A stretch of DNA of 64,000 bases, taken from assembly GCF_030506285.1 (NCBI RefSeq), contig NZ_CP119422.1:1054001-1118000 (forward strand). The letters are read 5' to 3'. The notes below the pieces were generated by a model. That model searched no databases. It saw only the letters and a list, made by a program, of their open reading frames with translations, and had not been told where the DNA came from. This stretch comes from Catalinimonas niigatensis. GTDB taxonomy: Bacteria > Bacteroidota > Bacteroidia > Cytophagales > Cyclobacteriaceae. Below are positions 17,657-26,549 of this stretch, in pieces (within the stretch, counting starts at the first letter, position 1; each line of letters opens with the position of its first letter). The translations under genes were made by a program, and so were the position numbers.

Positions 17657-18553
17657 CTAAAGTTGTTTTTTTTCTTTGCTTGCTACAAAAAGCCCGGCAA
17701 GTGATGTTAAAGCAGTAATCAGGAAAAAGAGTATAGTAAAAGTAATGGCTGTTTCCTTATCTATGTTCAGGTAACTAAACCCATACAAAAATACAAGTTC
17801 ACGAGCACCCACTCCTCCAATCGTAAAAGGCAGGACGGCTACCACTGAGGAGATCATAAAGAGGGTAAGATAATCTAAATAATAAGCCGATACTGATAAG
17901 CTGACTAACAAGAGTACAGCACTCACGACCTGGCCTGTCTGTACCCAGAAAGAGTGATGGCTGGTAGGCAAAAAAGCAGGCAGGAAATTGGGGAATATGA
18001 GCTTAACCAAAATAAAGTACGCTGGCATTGATAGCAAAATGCCTATGATAACTATAGTATCAAAATACTGTAGTTCCAGTGAAAAAGAACTGAACAATAA
18101 AAAAATGCCTGCCATCACCACCAGTAATACCAATCCACTTACCCGATCCAATAAGGTAGCACTGACCAAATGCTTGGTTTTGACATCATGTTGCTGTTTA
18201 AGTAAATATATCTTATAGCCATCTCCACTAATACTACCCGGCAAAAAGAGGTTGTAAAACATGCCAATGTATAGCAAACGAATATTGTATTGATCTGATA
18301 TATGGACATGTATGGGTTTGAGAAATGCCTTAAAACGAAGCGCCGCTACTAACTTAGACAAATTGAAAGCTGCTAAGGCCAATATAAAATAACCAATATG
18401 CACATTTGACAATGTCTGAAGTGCTTCTTCTACATCAATTTTACGAAAGACAAAATAGAGCGCAACAGCAGAAATTATTATTTTAATCAGAAAGCTAACG
18501 CGGCGTCGCTTCTTATTTACTGATTCAGGAGATTGGGTGGGGTGCGACGTCAC
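17657..18553 (-). CDS. Flippase-like integral membrane protein (UPF0104/AglD-like)
   Basis: A 298-residue protein with about seven to eight hydrophobic helices, of the lysylphosphatidylglycerol-synthase transmembrane (UPF0104, flippase-like) family. Typical motifs are FRKIDVEEAL near the first helix, NLFLPGSISGDGYKIYLL (the family's N-x-x-L-P-G-x-x-G-D motif), SATLLDRVSGL and FTIGGVGARELVF. Related proteins are thought to help move or modify lipid-linked sugars or aminoacyl lipids across membranes. Its start overlaps the stop of the glycosyltransferase gene by 4 bp (18550-18553), so the two are coupled and probably work on the same lipid-linked sugar. Confidence 0.85.
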   Translation of the reverse strand: MTSHPTQSPESVNKKRRRVSFLIKIIISAVALYFVFRKIDVEEALQTLSNVHIGYFILALAAFNLSKLVAALRFKAFLKPIHVHISDQYNIRLLYIGMFYNLFLPGSISGDGYKIYLLKQQHDVKTKHLVSATLLDRVSGLVLLVVMAGIFLLFSSFSLELQYFDTIVIIGILLSMPAYFILVKLIFPNFLPAFLPTSHHSFWVQTGQVVSAVLLLVSLSVSAYYLDYLTLFMISSVVAVLPFTIGGVGARELVFLYGFSYLNIDKETAITFTILFFLITALTSLAGLFVASKEKKQL

Positions 18554-20166
18554 TTAAATTGAATTAATACAAACTCTTGATTATCATAGGCAAATGTATA
18601 AAAAATCTGATACTTCTGATTTTCTAATGCTTCTTTCTGAACTAAGAAAAAGCTCCCTGTTTTAGGCTCACTACTAAATGAAAGCACCTTTTCGCGTGCT
18701 TGCTCAATATAAAATACAGTGGTCCGGGAGATGTTCTGATGTGCATACATGTACAAAGGTGCATCATCTACTATGTTTACGATGTTTCTTGCATCTTTTT
18801 TATCAGTCGCCTCCGATCCTTCTGTAGCCCGTATGGGCAACACAGTAGTGGCAAAAACCAGGCGGATAATTACTGCTAACGCTATCAGTTGAAGCAAAGC
18901 ATACTGAGGTCTTTTCAAGTAAAAGAAAAGAAGTGCTCCAATAGCTATCGCTACTAAGACTGACTTAAGTGCAATGTATTCTAAATTAGCAAGCGGTGGT
19001 ATAAACGGCATCAGCATACTTGCAACTAATGACAACGCAATAAGCCCCATGACAATCTTACCAAATATTTTTCTCCCCCGCATTTTAGCCGCAGGGTAGC
19101 TTAGATAACCATAAGTCAGTAGCATCACTGCCAGAGGATACAACATATACACATATCTGGAGCGGGTACCCGGAGAAATCCAATATACCAACAGGTTTGC
19201 CATCAATATAAAGAAGCAGAAGCTGATCAACCGATTTTGAGCAAATGAAGCGATCAGGTTTTTGCGAAACAGGAAAATGACCAACAGAGAAGCCGGAGCA
19301 ATATTCTTTAGAGTGATCAGCGGAAATGTAAAGAGATGAGGGATCAGCTCCAGAAGTTGATTTCTCAGCATCGTACGCTCACTGGCCTGTGACCACAACG
19401 ACTCGTCGCTGGCATAAAAGCCCTCTAAGGCATTGTATTGACTATACCACCAAAAGTAGCCTCCTACGATAACGATAAAGAGCAATATCCCGGTGATATG
19501 CGCCAGACCAAAAAGTTTTTTCAACTCCCGTTTATAAAGAAAAAAGACACCTAGCGAAAGCGCTAAAAATACCAAAGAAGGAAGCCCCTTGGTCAGGGTG
19601 CCGATAGCTCCTAAAAAATAAGTACTTGCAAATAAGAGATAGTATTGCTGCTTCTCATAAAAATGAAAAATTGTAAAGAAGCTGGCCAGGGTAATGAAGG
19701 AATAGAACAGGTCAATCTCTCCGGCAGTAGCCGAGAAATAATAAAGAACGTCCACCATTGTCAAGGTGAGCAGCCCGCTATACACGCCAAAAGCCATACT
19801 GATGTGCTTTCGCCCTACCCAAAAGACCAACAAACCCATGCCTATGAACGAAAGAATAGGAAAGAAGCGAACAGCAAATTCAGAGTAGTTTCCAAACAGA
19901 TAAAACCCAGCAATGATGACCCAGTTAAAAAAGGGAGGTTTTTTATAATAATATTCTCCAAACTCCGTAGGAACAATCCAGTTATTGCGAAAAAGCATTT
20001 CCAGGGAGATTAATGCCCGGCGAGGTTCTTCATGCTTAAGAGGGGCTAATCCCAGGTTCAAAAACAAGGATACAAGCAGCAAAAGAAAAACCAACAATAC
20101 CCACCACAACTCTTTATGATCCAGCAAATTATAAGAGACAGGCTGTTCCTGGGAGATTTTTTTCAT
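18550..20166 (-). CDS. ArnT/GT39-like membrane glycosyltransferase
   Basis: A 538-residue polytopic protein of the GT-C fold (dolichyl-phosphate-mannose mannosyltransferase / ArnT family). The first outside loop carries the hallmark LKHEEPRRALISLEML, with the conserved acidic pair, then NNWIVPTEFGEYYYKKPPFFNWVI. About eleven to thirteen membrane helices follow, and a small soluble C-terminal domain (about 450-538). Such enzymes transfer a sugar from a lipid carrier to an envelope acceptor such as lipid A or a protein. It is the first gene of a coupled pair with the flippase-like gene. The nearby PaaK-like genes would fit an envelope-glycan or lipid-modification cluster. Confidence 0.88.
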   Translation of the reverse strand: MKKISQEQPVSYNLLDHKELWWVLLVFLLLLVSLFLNLGLAPLKHEEPRRALISLEMLFRNNWIVPTEFGEYYYKKPPFFNWVIIAGFYLFGNYSEFAVRFFPILSFIGMGLLVFWVGRKHISMAFGVYSGLLTLTMVDVLYYFSATAGEIDLFYSFITLASFFTIFHFYEKQQYYLLFASTYFLGAIGTLTKGLPSLVFLALSLGVFFLYKRELKKLFGLAHITGILLFIVIVGGYFWWYSQYNALEGFYASDESLWSQASERTMLRNQLLELIPHLFTFPLITLKNIAPASLLVIFLFRKNLIASFAQNRLISFCFFILMANLLVYWISPGTRSRYVYMLYPLAVMLLTYGYLSYPAAKMRGRKIFGKIVMGLIALSLVASMLMPFIPPLANLEYIALKSVLVAIAIGALLFFYLKRPQYALLQLIALAVIIRLVFATTVLPIRATEGSEATDKKDARNIVNIVDDAPLYMYAHQNISRTTVFYIEQAREKVLSFSSEPKTGSFFLVQKEALENQKYQIFYTFAYDNQEFVLIQFK

Positions 20167-20237
20167 GCCCGCAAATTTCGTGATTCAAAGACTAAAAGCA
20201 AGTAGAATAAACTCAAAAGTATTTCTGTTACATCAGC

Positions 20238-21212
20238 TCAAAAGCTCTGTAGATAAGCGGTTATCTTTTCCACATCTTCTATCAAACCCTTATACTCCAA
20301 AGTTTCGGGCGACATAGAGTTCAACGCACTAAATAGTGCATTGCGATGAACATACTCTAAATCACTCACCTGCTCAAAATAGGTGCGGATTGTAAATAAT
20401 ACAGCATTAGCTTCTGGAAATCCGGTAAGGGTTTGTCGTTCTACCCGTACGTAAAGGGACGGGTTTTCAGGATCAAACCTTCTTCCATGCCACAGTGCTG
20501 CATTGCTATCAGTGGCTGGCTCAGGATGATGGTTCAGACGGTTATCAGTACTCAATCCCCAGGCAAAACGCACGAAGTTACCGCCTCTGATTAAGGTCTT
20601 GAGCATCGGCTGATAACGCTGTCGCATCTTATCCATACCGGCTACAGGCTGATGTACTGCTGAAAAAGGTTTTCCAATTTTTTCGGCAGGCGACCAGTGA
20701 TTAGGAGCACATAAATGAATCATAGCCATCCAGTCGGTTTCTCCATCCCACTGCCAGACTGCCATATCTTCCTGTACCTGAGAGGCTAGTGCATCCAGGA
20801 TAGAGACATAATTGCTTTCTCCTGATAGCACATAGTTTTGATCAAAACAGAGGGTTTCCTGGTGTAGTTGATTGGTGAAGAGATTATTCTTCTGTCGCTT
20901 TTCTATGCTGAATACTGAAGGATGCTCGCTTAACAGCTGATGAATAATAAATAATGCAAGCTGACGGGCAGTGCTTTCTTTGAGTTGATGTGTTTTAAAG
21001 TATTTATTGATATTTTCTCTCCGGCAGTTCCTTTTATTCTCTGAGTAAATAGGCCAATGCGCATCTATTTGAAAAATCTGCTGATCGGCTTTTCCATTAC
21101 CAAAATCAGTTGTAAGGCTATGCAGGCCAGGAGTGGTAGTATATCTGCCTGAGGTAAAAGGAAGATAACGTGCCGGTGGGATTGTACTTATGAGGGTATG
21201 CATCACCTCCAA
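20238..21212 (-). CDS. DUF3445 / haem-dependent oxidative N-demethylase-like protein
   Basis: A 324-residue cytosolic protein of the DUF3445 family. Recognisable elements in order: ARYLPFTSGRYTTTPGLHSL at the N-terminus, QIDAHWPIYSENKRNC, ALASQVQEDMAVWQ, the highly conserved LCAPNHWSPAEKIGKPF and AVHQPVAGMDKMRQRY, FVRFAWGLSTDNRLNHHPEP, WHGRRFDPENPSLYVRVERQTL and VLFTIRTYFEQVSDLE. Characterised members are haem proteins that oxidatively demethylate small amines such as dimethylamine, but most are uncharacterised. It is 70 bp from the glycosyltransferase gene on the same strand with no functional link apparent. Confidence 0.85.
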   Translation of the reverse strand: MEVMHTLISTIPPARYLPFTSGRYTTTPGLHSLTTDFGNGKADQQIFQIDAHWPIYSENKRNCRRENINKYFKTHQLKESTARQLALFIIHQLLSEHPSVFSIEKRQKNNLFTNQLHQETLCFDQNYVLSGESNYVSILDALASQVQEDMAVWQWDGETDWMAMIHLCAPNHWSPAEKIGKPFSAVHQPVAGMDKMRQRYQPMLKTLIRGGNFVRFAWGLSTDNRLNHHPEPATDSNAALWHGRRFDPENPSLYVRVERQTLTGFPEANAVLFTIRTYFEQVSDLEYVHRNALFSALNSMSPETLEYKGLIEDVEKITAYLQSF

Positions 21213-21271
21213 GATAAAAATTTATGAGCAGTCATCATACTGCATAACGAATGTCATATCTCAATAAAAAA

Positions 21272-21341
21272 AGGCTATCTTAATCACAAGTATTGCTCTG
21301 TTCTTTTATATAAAAGCCAGCAAAACCAATTAAAATAGCCT
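21272..21341 (-). terminator. Long-loop terminator in the cold-shock gene 3' region
   Basis: Arms 21272-21284 and 21329-21341 pair over 13 positions (12 Watson-Crick and one U-G on the minus-strand RNA). A 44-nt loop between them holds a nested CTTTTATATAAAAG hairpin. On the minus strand a T run follows (complement of the A tract 21266-21272). Confidence 0.65.
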
Positions 21342-21373
21342 AAAAAGAAGATTATAAATCAGTGTTAGATAAA

Positions 21374-21565
21374 CTAAGCAAGTTTTACATTCACTGCATT
21401 CAGTCCTTTTCTACCTTCTTCTACTTCGTAAGTCACTTCGTCGTTTTCTCTGATCTCATCAATTAAGCCAGATACATGTACAAAGTATTCTTTTCCTGTT
21501 TCATCGTCTTTAATAAATCCGTATCCTTTCGATTCATTAAAAAATTTAACTGTTCCGTGATTCAT
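21374..21565 (-). CDS. Cold-shock domain protein (CspA family)
   Basis: A 63-residue single cold-shock domain, a five-stranded OB fold that binds single-stranded RNA and DNA and melts RNA secondary structure. RNP1 reads SKGYGFIKD and RNP2 reads EYFVHVSGL (the more usual form is VFVHF). The beginning GTVKFFNESKGYGF is classical. The gene stands alone with a structured 3' region and an AT-rich leader, so regulation at the RNA level is likely for this family, though not demonstrated here. Confidence 0.93.
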   Translation of the reverse strand: MNHGTVKFFNESKGYGFIKDDETGKEYFVHVSGLIDEIRENDEVTYEVEEGRKGLNAVNVKLA

Positions 21566-21652
21566 GATATAAATTGATTTGTGATAATTGGTTCTTTTTT
21601 ATTTTAAAGTACTTGCTAAAAAATATCAACACCTGACTAAGTCATTAGTTTG

Positions 21653-22567
21653 TTAATTTACGTTTTTTCTTCCAGAAACAACATACATCAGTGCCCCACC
21701 TGCCGCATGATATACTTCATCTTCCAGGGCAACCAGCAACTGATCCAGTTTATTGACATATTTTTTATGATAATTCTCGTAAAATTCCAAATACTCTTTC
21801 CCCAGGATAGCAAAATAATCTCTATTGTCAGTACCTGAGGGAGAAGCATGCCCTCCCTGCGCCCATTGGCGCAAAGTGGCCAGTTGTTCCTGTTTATCGT
21901 AAGGAGGATACATGGCAATGGCTTTGTCAGAGATTCTGACTTCAATATTTTCAAGGCCCAATTGTGCCAGCAAGCCGGGCAGTAAATCTCCCAGTGAATT
22001 GTCACCGTGCCCGTAGCGCTTTTTGCCTTTCTCGTACAGCAGTGCATACTTTATATGCTCTATTGTCTCATCTATAGAATCTGTAGCAGAAAGTGAGCTT
22101 CTGATCAAATGTTGCACCTGATTATTAGGCTCAGCACACAACATAATCCCTCCGGGCTTCAGCACCCTCTTCATCTCTGCAATGACTTGTTCAGGATCAC
22201 GTACATGGATCAACAAAGTCTGACAAGTCACCAGGTCAAAGGTATTGTCTTCATAAGGAAGCCTGTCAGCAGAGGCACAGTCAAAATGAAAAGATGCTCC
22301 TTTTTGTGAAAAGTACGCAATATGTTCTTCCTGATATTTTGCCCATATGGGATCATTATCCACTGCAAAAACTTCTGCCTCTGCTTTTAGAAAAGGAAAC
22401 AGAAGTTTACTCCAGTGGCACATACCACAACCCACATCCAGCACATTGGCACATTGATACAATGACAAGCGGGAAGCCAAAGCTTCCAGGAAGCTTTGAT
22501 TCCACCAATGGTCACGGTAATTACCAAAGTACTGAGCAGAATGGCCTATTTTATCTTCCCGATGCAT
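21653..22567 (-). CDS. SAM-dependent class I methyltransferase
   Basis: A 304-residue protein with a Rossmann-like methyltransferase domain. Motif I is VLDVGCGMCHWSKLL (near residue 40), the acidic residue after strand 2 is in VFAVDNDPIWA, motif II/III reads DLVTCQTLLIHV, and EMKRVLKPGGIMLCAEPNN is the post-III motif of the UbiE/COQ5-like group. The C-terminal 130 residues are less conserved and may bind the substrate. No signal peptide. The acceptor is unknown; the neighbouring cold-shock and helicase genes do not define a pathway. Confidence 0.88.
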   Translation of the reverse strand: MHREDKIGHSAQYFGNYRDHWWNQSFLEALASRLSLYQCANVLDVGCGMCHWSKLLFPFLKAEAEVFAVDNDPIWAKYQEEHIAYFSQKGASFHFDCASADRLPYEDNTFDLVTCQTLLIHVRDPEQVIAEMKRVLKPGGIMLCAEPNNQVQHLIRSSLSATDSIDETIEHIKYALLYEKGKKRYGHGDNSLGDLLPGLLAQLGLENIEVRISDKAIAMYPPYDKQEQLATLRQWAQGGHASPSGTDNRDYFAILGKEYLEFYENYHKKYVNKLDQLLVALEDEVYHAAGGALMYVVSGRKNVN

Positions 22568-22603
22568 AAAAGAATATTATTTTGATGGACAATCATCAAA
22601 GGA

Positions 22604-23869
<1,266 letters not shown>

Positions 23870-24139
23870 TCGTAATTGTTAAAAGTGAGGCTGGCCTAAA
23901 TGTAAATGTAGAGGTCTTCGAGACAGGAACTTATATCATCTAAAACAGCGGGTTCATATTGGCAGGAAATACCTGCTAATGGTATATACACAATAAAGTA
24001 CTAAAGGTAGTTCCTTTAGGGAAAATAAATCTCTCTTTATGAAATATTATTTTCACAAAGGAAAGTATAAAAAGGGTTTATACAAAATATGCATAGAAAA
24101 ACCCCCTTCCCCAAAAGGAAAGTGGTCCTATTTTACCTA

Positions 24140-24199
24140 TTATTCAGAGGCGATTTCCAGCACCACACTACCGGGTACAGATTCTTTTTCAAGTTCAGT
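24140..24199 (-). pseudogene. Possible remnant of a gene's C-terminal end
   Basis: Reads TELEKESVPGSVVLEIASE then stop, with an in-frame stop just before it. The composition is protein-like and the context is gene-free. It is too short to assign, and chance is a real alternative. Confidence 0.2.
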
Positions 24200-24266
24200 C
24201 TATGTTTCCTGAACCTGATTAAAGTATAGCTAAGACTTACTCAATCTGGCAAAAAAAGACATGAGC

Positions 24267-24450
24267 GTCATTCGCATTAAGCTACTCCGGTAGGTATTCA
24301 AAAGATACTCTCGTCACTCACACTAACCTACTCTAATAGATCGGAGCAAGAGATTAGAGCCACTCGCACCAACCTGCTCTAATGGGTCGGGGCGAGAGAC
24401 TAGAGTCACTCACTCTAAGTTATTCTAGTGTCACACAAAAAGAGATTAGA
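24267..24450. repeat. Four tandem copies of a degenerate 46-bp unit
   Basis: Units start at 24267, 24313, 24359 and 24405, each exactly 46 bp. Units 2 and 3 are the closest pair (shared CACT..CAC.AACCT.CTCTAAT). Units 2 and 4 share the ending AGAGATTAGA; unit 3 ends AGAGACTAGA. ATTAGAGC (24353-24360) and GCTCTAAT (24376-24383) form a perfect 8-bp stem across a unit boundary. The period is not a multiple of three, so it is not a coding repeat. Confidence 0.85.
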
Positions 24451-24463
24451 ATGCAAAAAGAAA

Positions 24464-24495
24464 AAGCCTTTCCACCCATTCGGGTAGAGAGGCTT
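24464..24495 (-). terminator. Terminator of the quinoprotein/DUF1080 operon
   Basis: A 14-position stem with one mismatch and one G-T pair, loop ATTC (24478-24481), followed on the minus strand by a T-rich run (complement of 24455-24465). It lies 31 bp past the last stop of the operon. Confidence 0.8.
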
Positions 24496-24526
24496 ACAAA
24501 ATGCAACCATTTATTTGGGAAAGAGA

Positions 24527-26530
24527 TTATTCTCCATTCAATGAATTGATCCAGGCAGCGATTTTTAGCGCTTCATCTTTAGGCACCTGTGGCATAGGAG
24601 GCATCTCTGTCGCATAATCAGGCCAGTTCTCCGGCTTAGGATTGTAAATGAGGTCTACAATTTCTTCATTGGAATACTTACGCTTGGCAATCTCTTTAAA
24701 ACCTGGTCCCACCTGACGGCTATCTGCATTATGGCAGGCAGTACAGGTATTGTTGGCCAATAGCGGCTCTATCTCTGCAAAAGTAGGTGCGGCCACTTTT
24801 TCATTGCTAGCAGTTGCTTTTTTACCGCCACTGGGACGAGCCTGTCCGGGATCATCAGGAGAAGTGAGGCTTTTGGGAGCTTCTTTTCTATCAGGAAGAG
24901 TAGCACTGGTCTGCTGGCTGGCAGAGTTGAAAGTACTTACTTCACTTAGTTGCAGTTTTGACCCTTCAGGGATATTATTTAAAGTATAATAAGCTGTAGG
25001 ATGTACCAGAGAGTAGAAATGATCTTTCTCCCGGACGCCTGAAAGGCGAATGGTATGCACGTGATAGCGTTGCAAATCCTCCACAATAATTCTGGCTTTC
25101 ATACCATCTTCAGACACTTTTACTCCTTTTACAACTGCATTTTCATTCTTCACAGGAGGGCTACCATAGACAGGATGGTATTTATAGATATAACTGTAAA
25201 CATCATAAGAAGCGATGTCTTCGGCAGATTTACGGTCTACCGGGCGAGTGAATTCAATCTCAAAACCATCAGGCATGGCTTTTATGGTTTTCATTTCAAA
25301 AGGCACCTGGTTATTCCAGACCAGTCTTTGCAAGCCTTCATCTGCCGAACCGGCAGAACCCCACCCTCGGTTGGTTTCTCCCACAAAAAGTGATTTGTCC
25401 TGACCCCAGGCCATACGCAATACGCCTGACTGGAATCCGCTTCTGAAATCAAAAGCTACTCCCTGGTATTCTCCATTGACTTTTTCCAATACCACCCGCG
25501 AAATCTTGCTTTGTCCCTGATCACCTACCAGCAACTGCCCTTCAAAAGGGCCGAAATGATTATCAGGGATTTGTATAATCTCAGAGTTAGAGATTCCCAG
25601 AATACCGTGAGGCAACCAAACAGCAGGAAGCTTAAGCTCAGAAAATTCGTCCTGAAGCTCATAGGCAGTTACAAAGTCTTCATTCTGCACATTTTCCGGC
25701 TTGATGTATCTTCCGTTTTCATCTTTTTCCACCCGGGGATCTACTTTAGCGTATACCTCTTCAGCAGTAAGCTTAACAGGAGAATTGGGCTTGGAAGTCC
25801 AGCGTAAGCTGGCAGGATGCCCCAGCCAGTCACCTTTCTCTACATGCCAGACTCCTCCTGAACCAACCCAGTCTCCCTGATTATCAGCATAAAAAAGTTC
25901 TCCGTCAATCATGCCCAAACCAGCAGGGGATCGCACACCGGCTGCCCAGGGCACTAATTCACCGTCCTGCGTCACTTTCATGATCCATCCTCTCCAGGGC
26001 ACTCTACTTTCACCAGCCCACCACTGCTCATCGCCGAAGGCTACGTTGCCTGATACGAAGAATGAACCATCCGGTGCTATTTTAGGACCATAGCTGTACT
26101 CATGGTAATGACCGGAAAGCGGCCAGGCATATACCGTTTCGTATACATCAGCCTTGCCATCCATATCGGTATCTTCCAGACGGGTAAGCTCACCACGCTG
26201 GGAGCAGTAGAATGATCCGTCTTTATAGGCCAAACCTAAGATTTCGTGCAAACCGGAAGCAAAAAGACGGAAAAACGGCTGATTACTACTAGGATTTTCT
26301 ATCACATAGATGTCTCCTCTACGGGTAGAAACGCCCAAATCACCATTGGGCAATACCACCATCCCTCCTACTTCTAATAATACGCCTTCAGGAACCGGTA
26401 CCCGCATGATGTTGAAGTAGTCTTCTTCCTTGGGTGATTCCTGGGCAAATACGTTTAAATTCAAGGTAAGCATTCCTAAGAGCATCAGAGGAATGCAAAC
26501 CGCTAATCGTTTTATATTTATCAGTTTCAT
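24527..26530 (-). CDS. Exported beta-propeller protein with C-terminal cytochrome c
   Basis: A 667-residue exported protein (signal peptide about 1-29, ending LNVFAQ). Residues about 45-390 form an NHL/sorbosone-dehydrogenase-like propeller (GGMVVLPNGDLGVSTRRGDIYVI, HEILGLAYKDGSFYCSQRGELTRLEDTD, SYGPKIAPDGSFFVSGN). Next is an Ig-like beta region (about 400-530), a Pro/Ser/Lys-rich linker (about 530-575), and a class I cytochrome c domain whose haem site is Cys596-x-x-Cys599-His600 (TCTACHNAD) with a distal methionine likely in the TEMPPMPQ segment. It should oxidise a substrate or relay electrons in the periplasm. It is the last gene of the six-gene operon, 19 bp after the DUF1080 gene. Confidence 0.82.
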   Translation of the reverse strand: MKLINIKRLAVCIPLMLLGMLTLNLNVFAQESPKEEDYFNIMRVPVPEGVLLEVGGMVVLPNGDLGVSTRRGDIYVIENPSSNQPFFRLFASGLHEILGLAYKDGSFYCSQRGELTRLEDTDMDGKADVYETVYAWPLSGHYHEYSYGPKIAPDGSFFVSGNVAFGDEQWWAGESRVPWRGWIMKVTQDGELVPWAAGVRSPAGLGMIDGELFYADNQGDWVGSGGVWHVEKGDWLGHPASLRWTSKPNSPVKLTAEEVYAKVDPRVEKDENGRYIKPENVQNEDFVTAYELQDEFSELKLPAVWLPHGILGISNSEIIQIPDNHFGPFEGQLLVGDQGQSKISRVVLEKVNGEYQGVAFDFRSGFQSGVLRMAWGQDKSLFVGETNRGWGSAGSADEGLQRLVWNNQVPFEMKTIKAMPDGFEIEFTRPVDRKSAEDIASYDVYSYIYKYHPVYGSPPVKNENAVVKGVKVSEDGMKARIIVEDLQRYHVHTIRLSGVREKDHFYSLVHPTAYYTLNNIPEGSKLQLSEVSTFNSASQQTSATLPDRKEAPKSLTSPDDPGQARPSGGKKATASNEKVAAPTFAEIEPLLANNTCTACHNADSRQVGPGFKEIAKRKYSNEEIVDLIYNPKPENWPDYATEMPPMPQVPKDEALKIAAWINSLNGE

Positions 26531-26549
26531 GTTTTATCTCGTTTCAGAA

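Larger units (their letters stand above)
23870..24526. other. 657-bp spacer with repeat array and possible gene remnant
   Basis: No intact gene. Three items stand out: a short minus-strand reading frame end at 24140-24199 that looks like a decayed C-terminus, four 46-bp tandem repeats at 24267-24450, and the terminator of the quinoprotein operon at 24464-24495. The promoter of the helicase gene is expected just after 23869. Confidence 0.6.
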
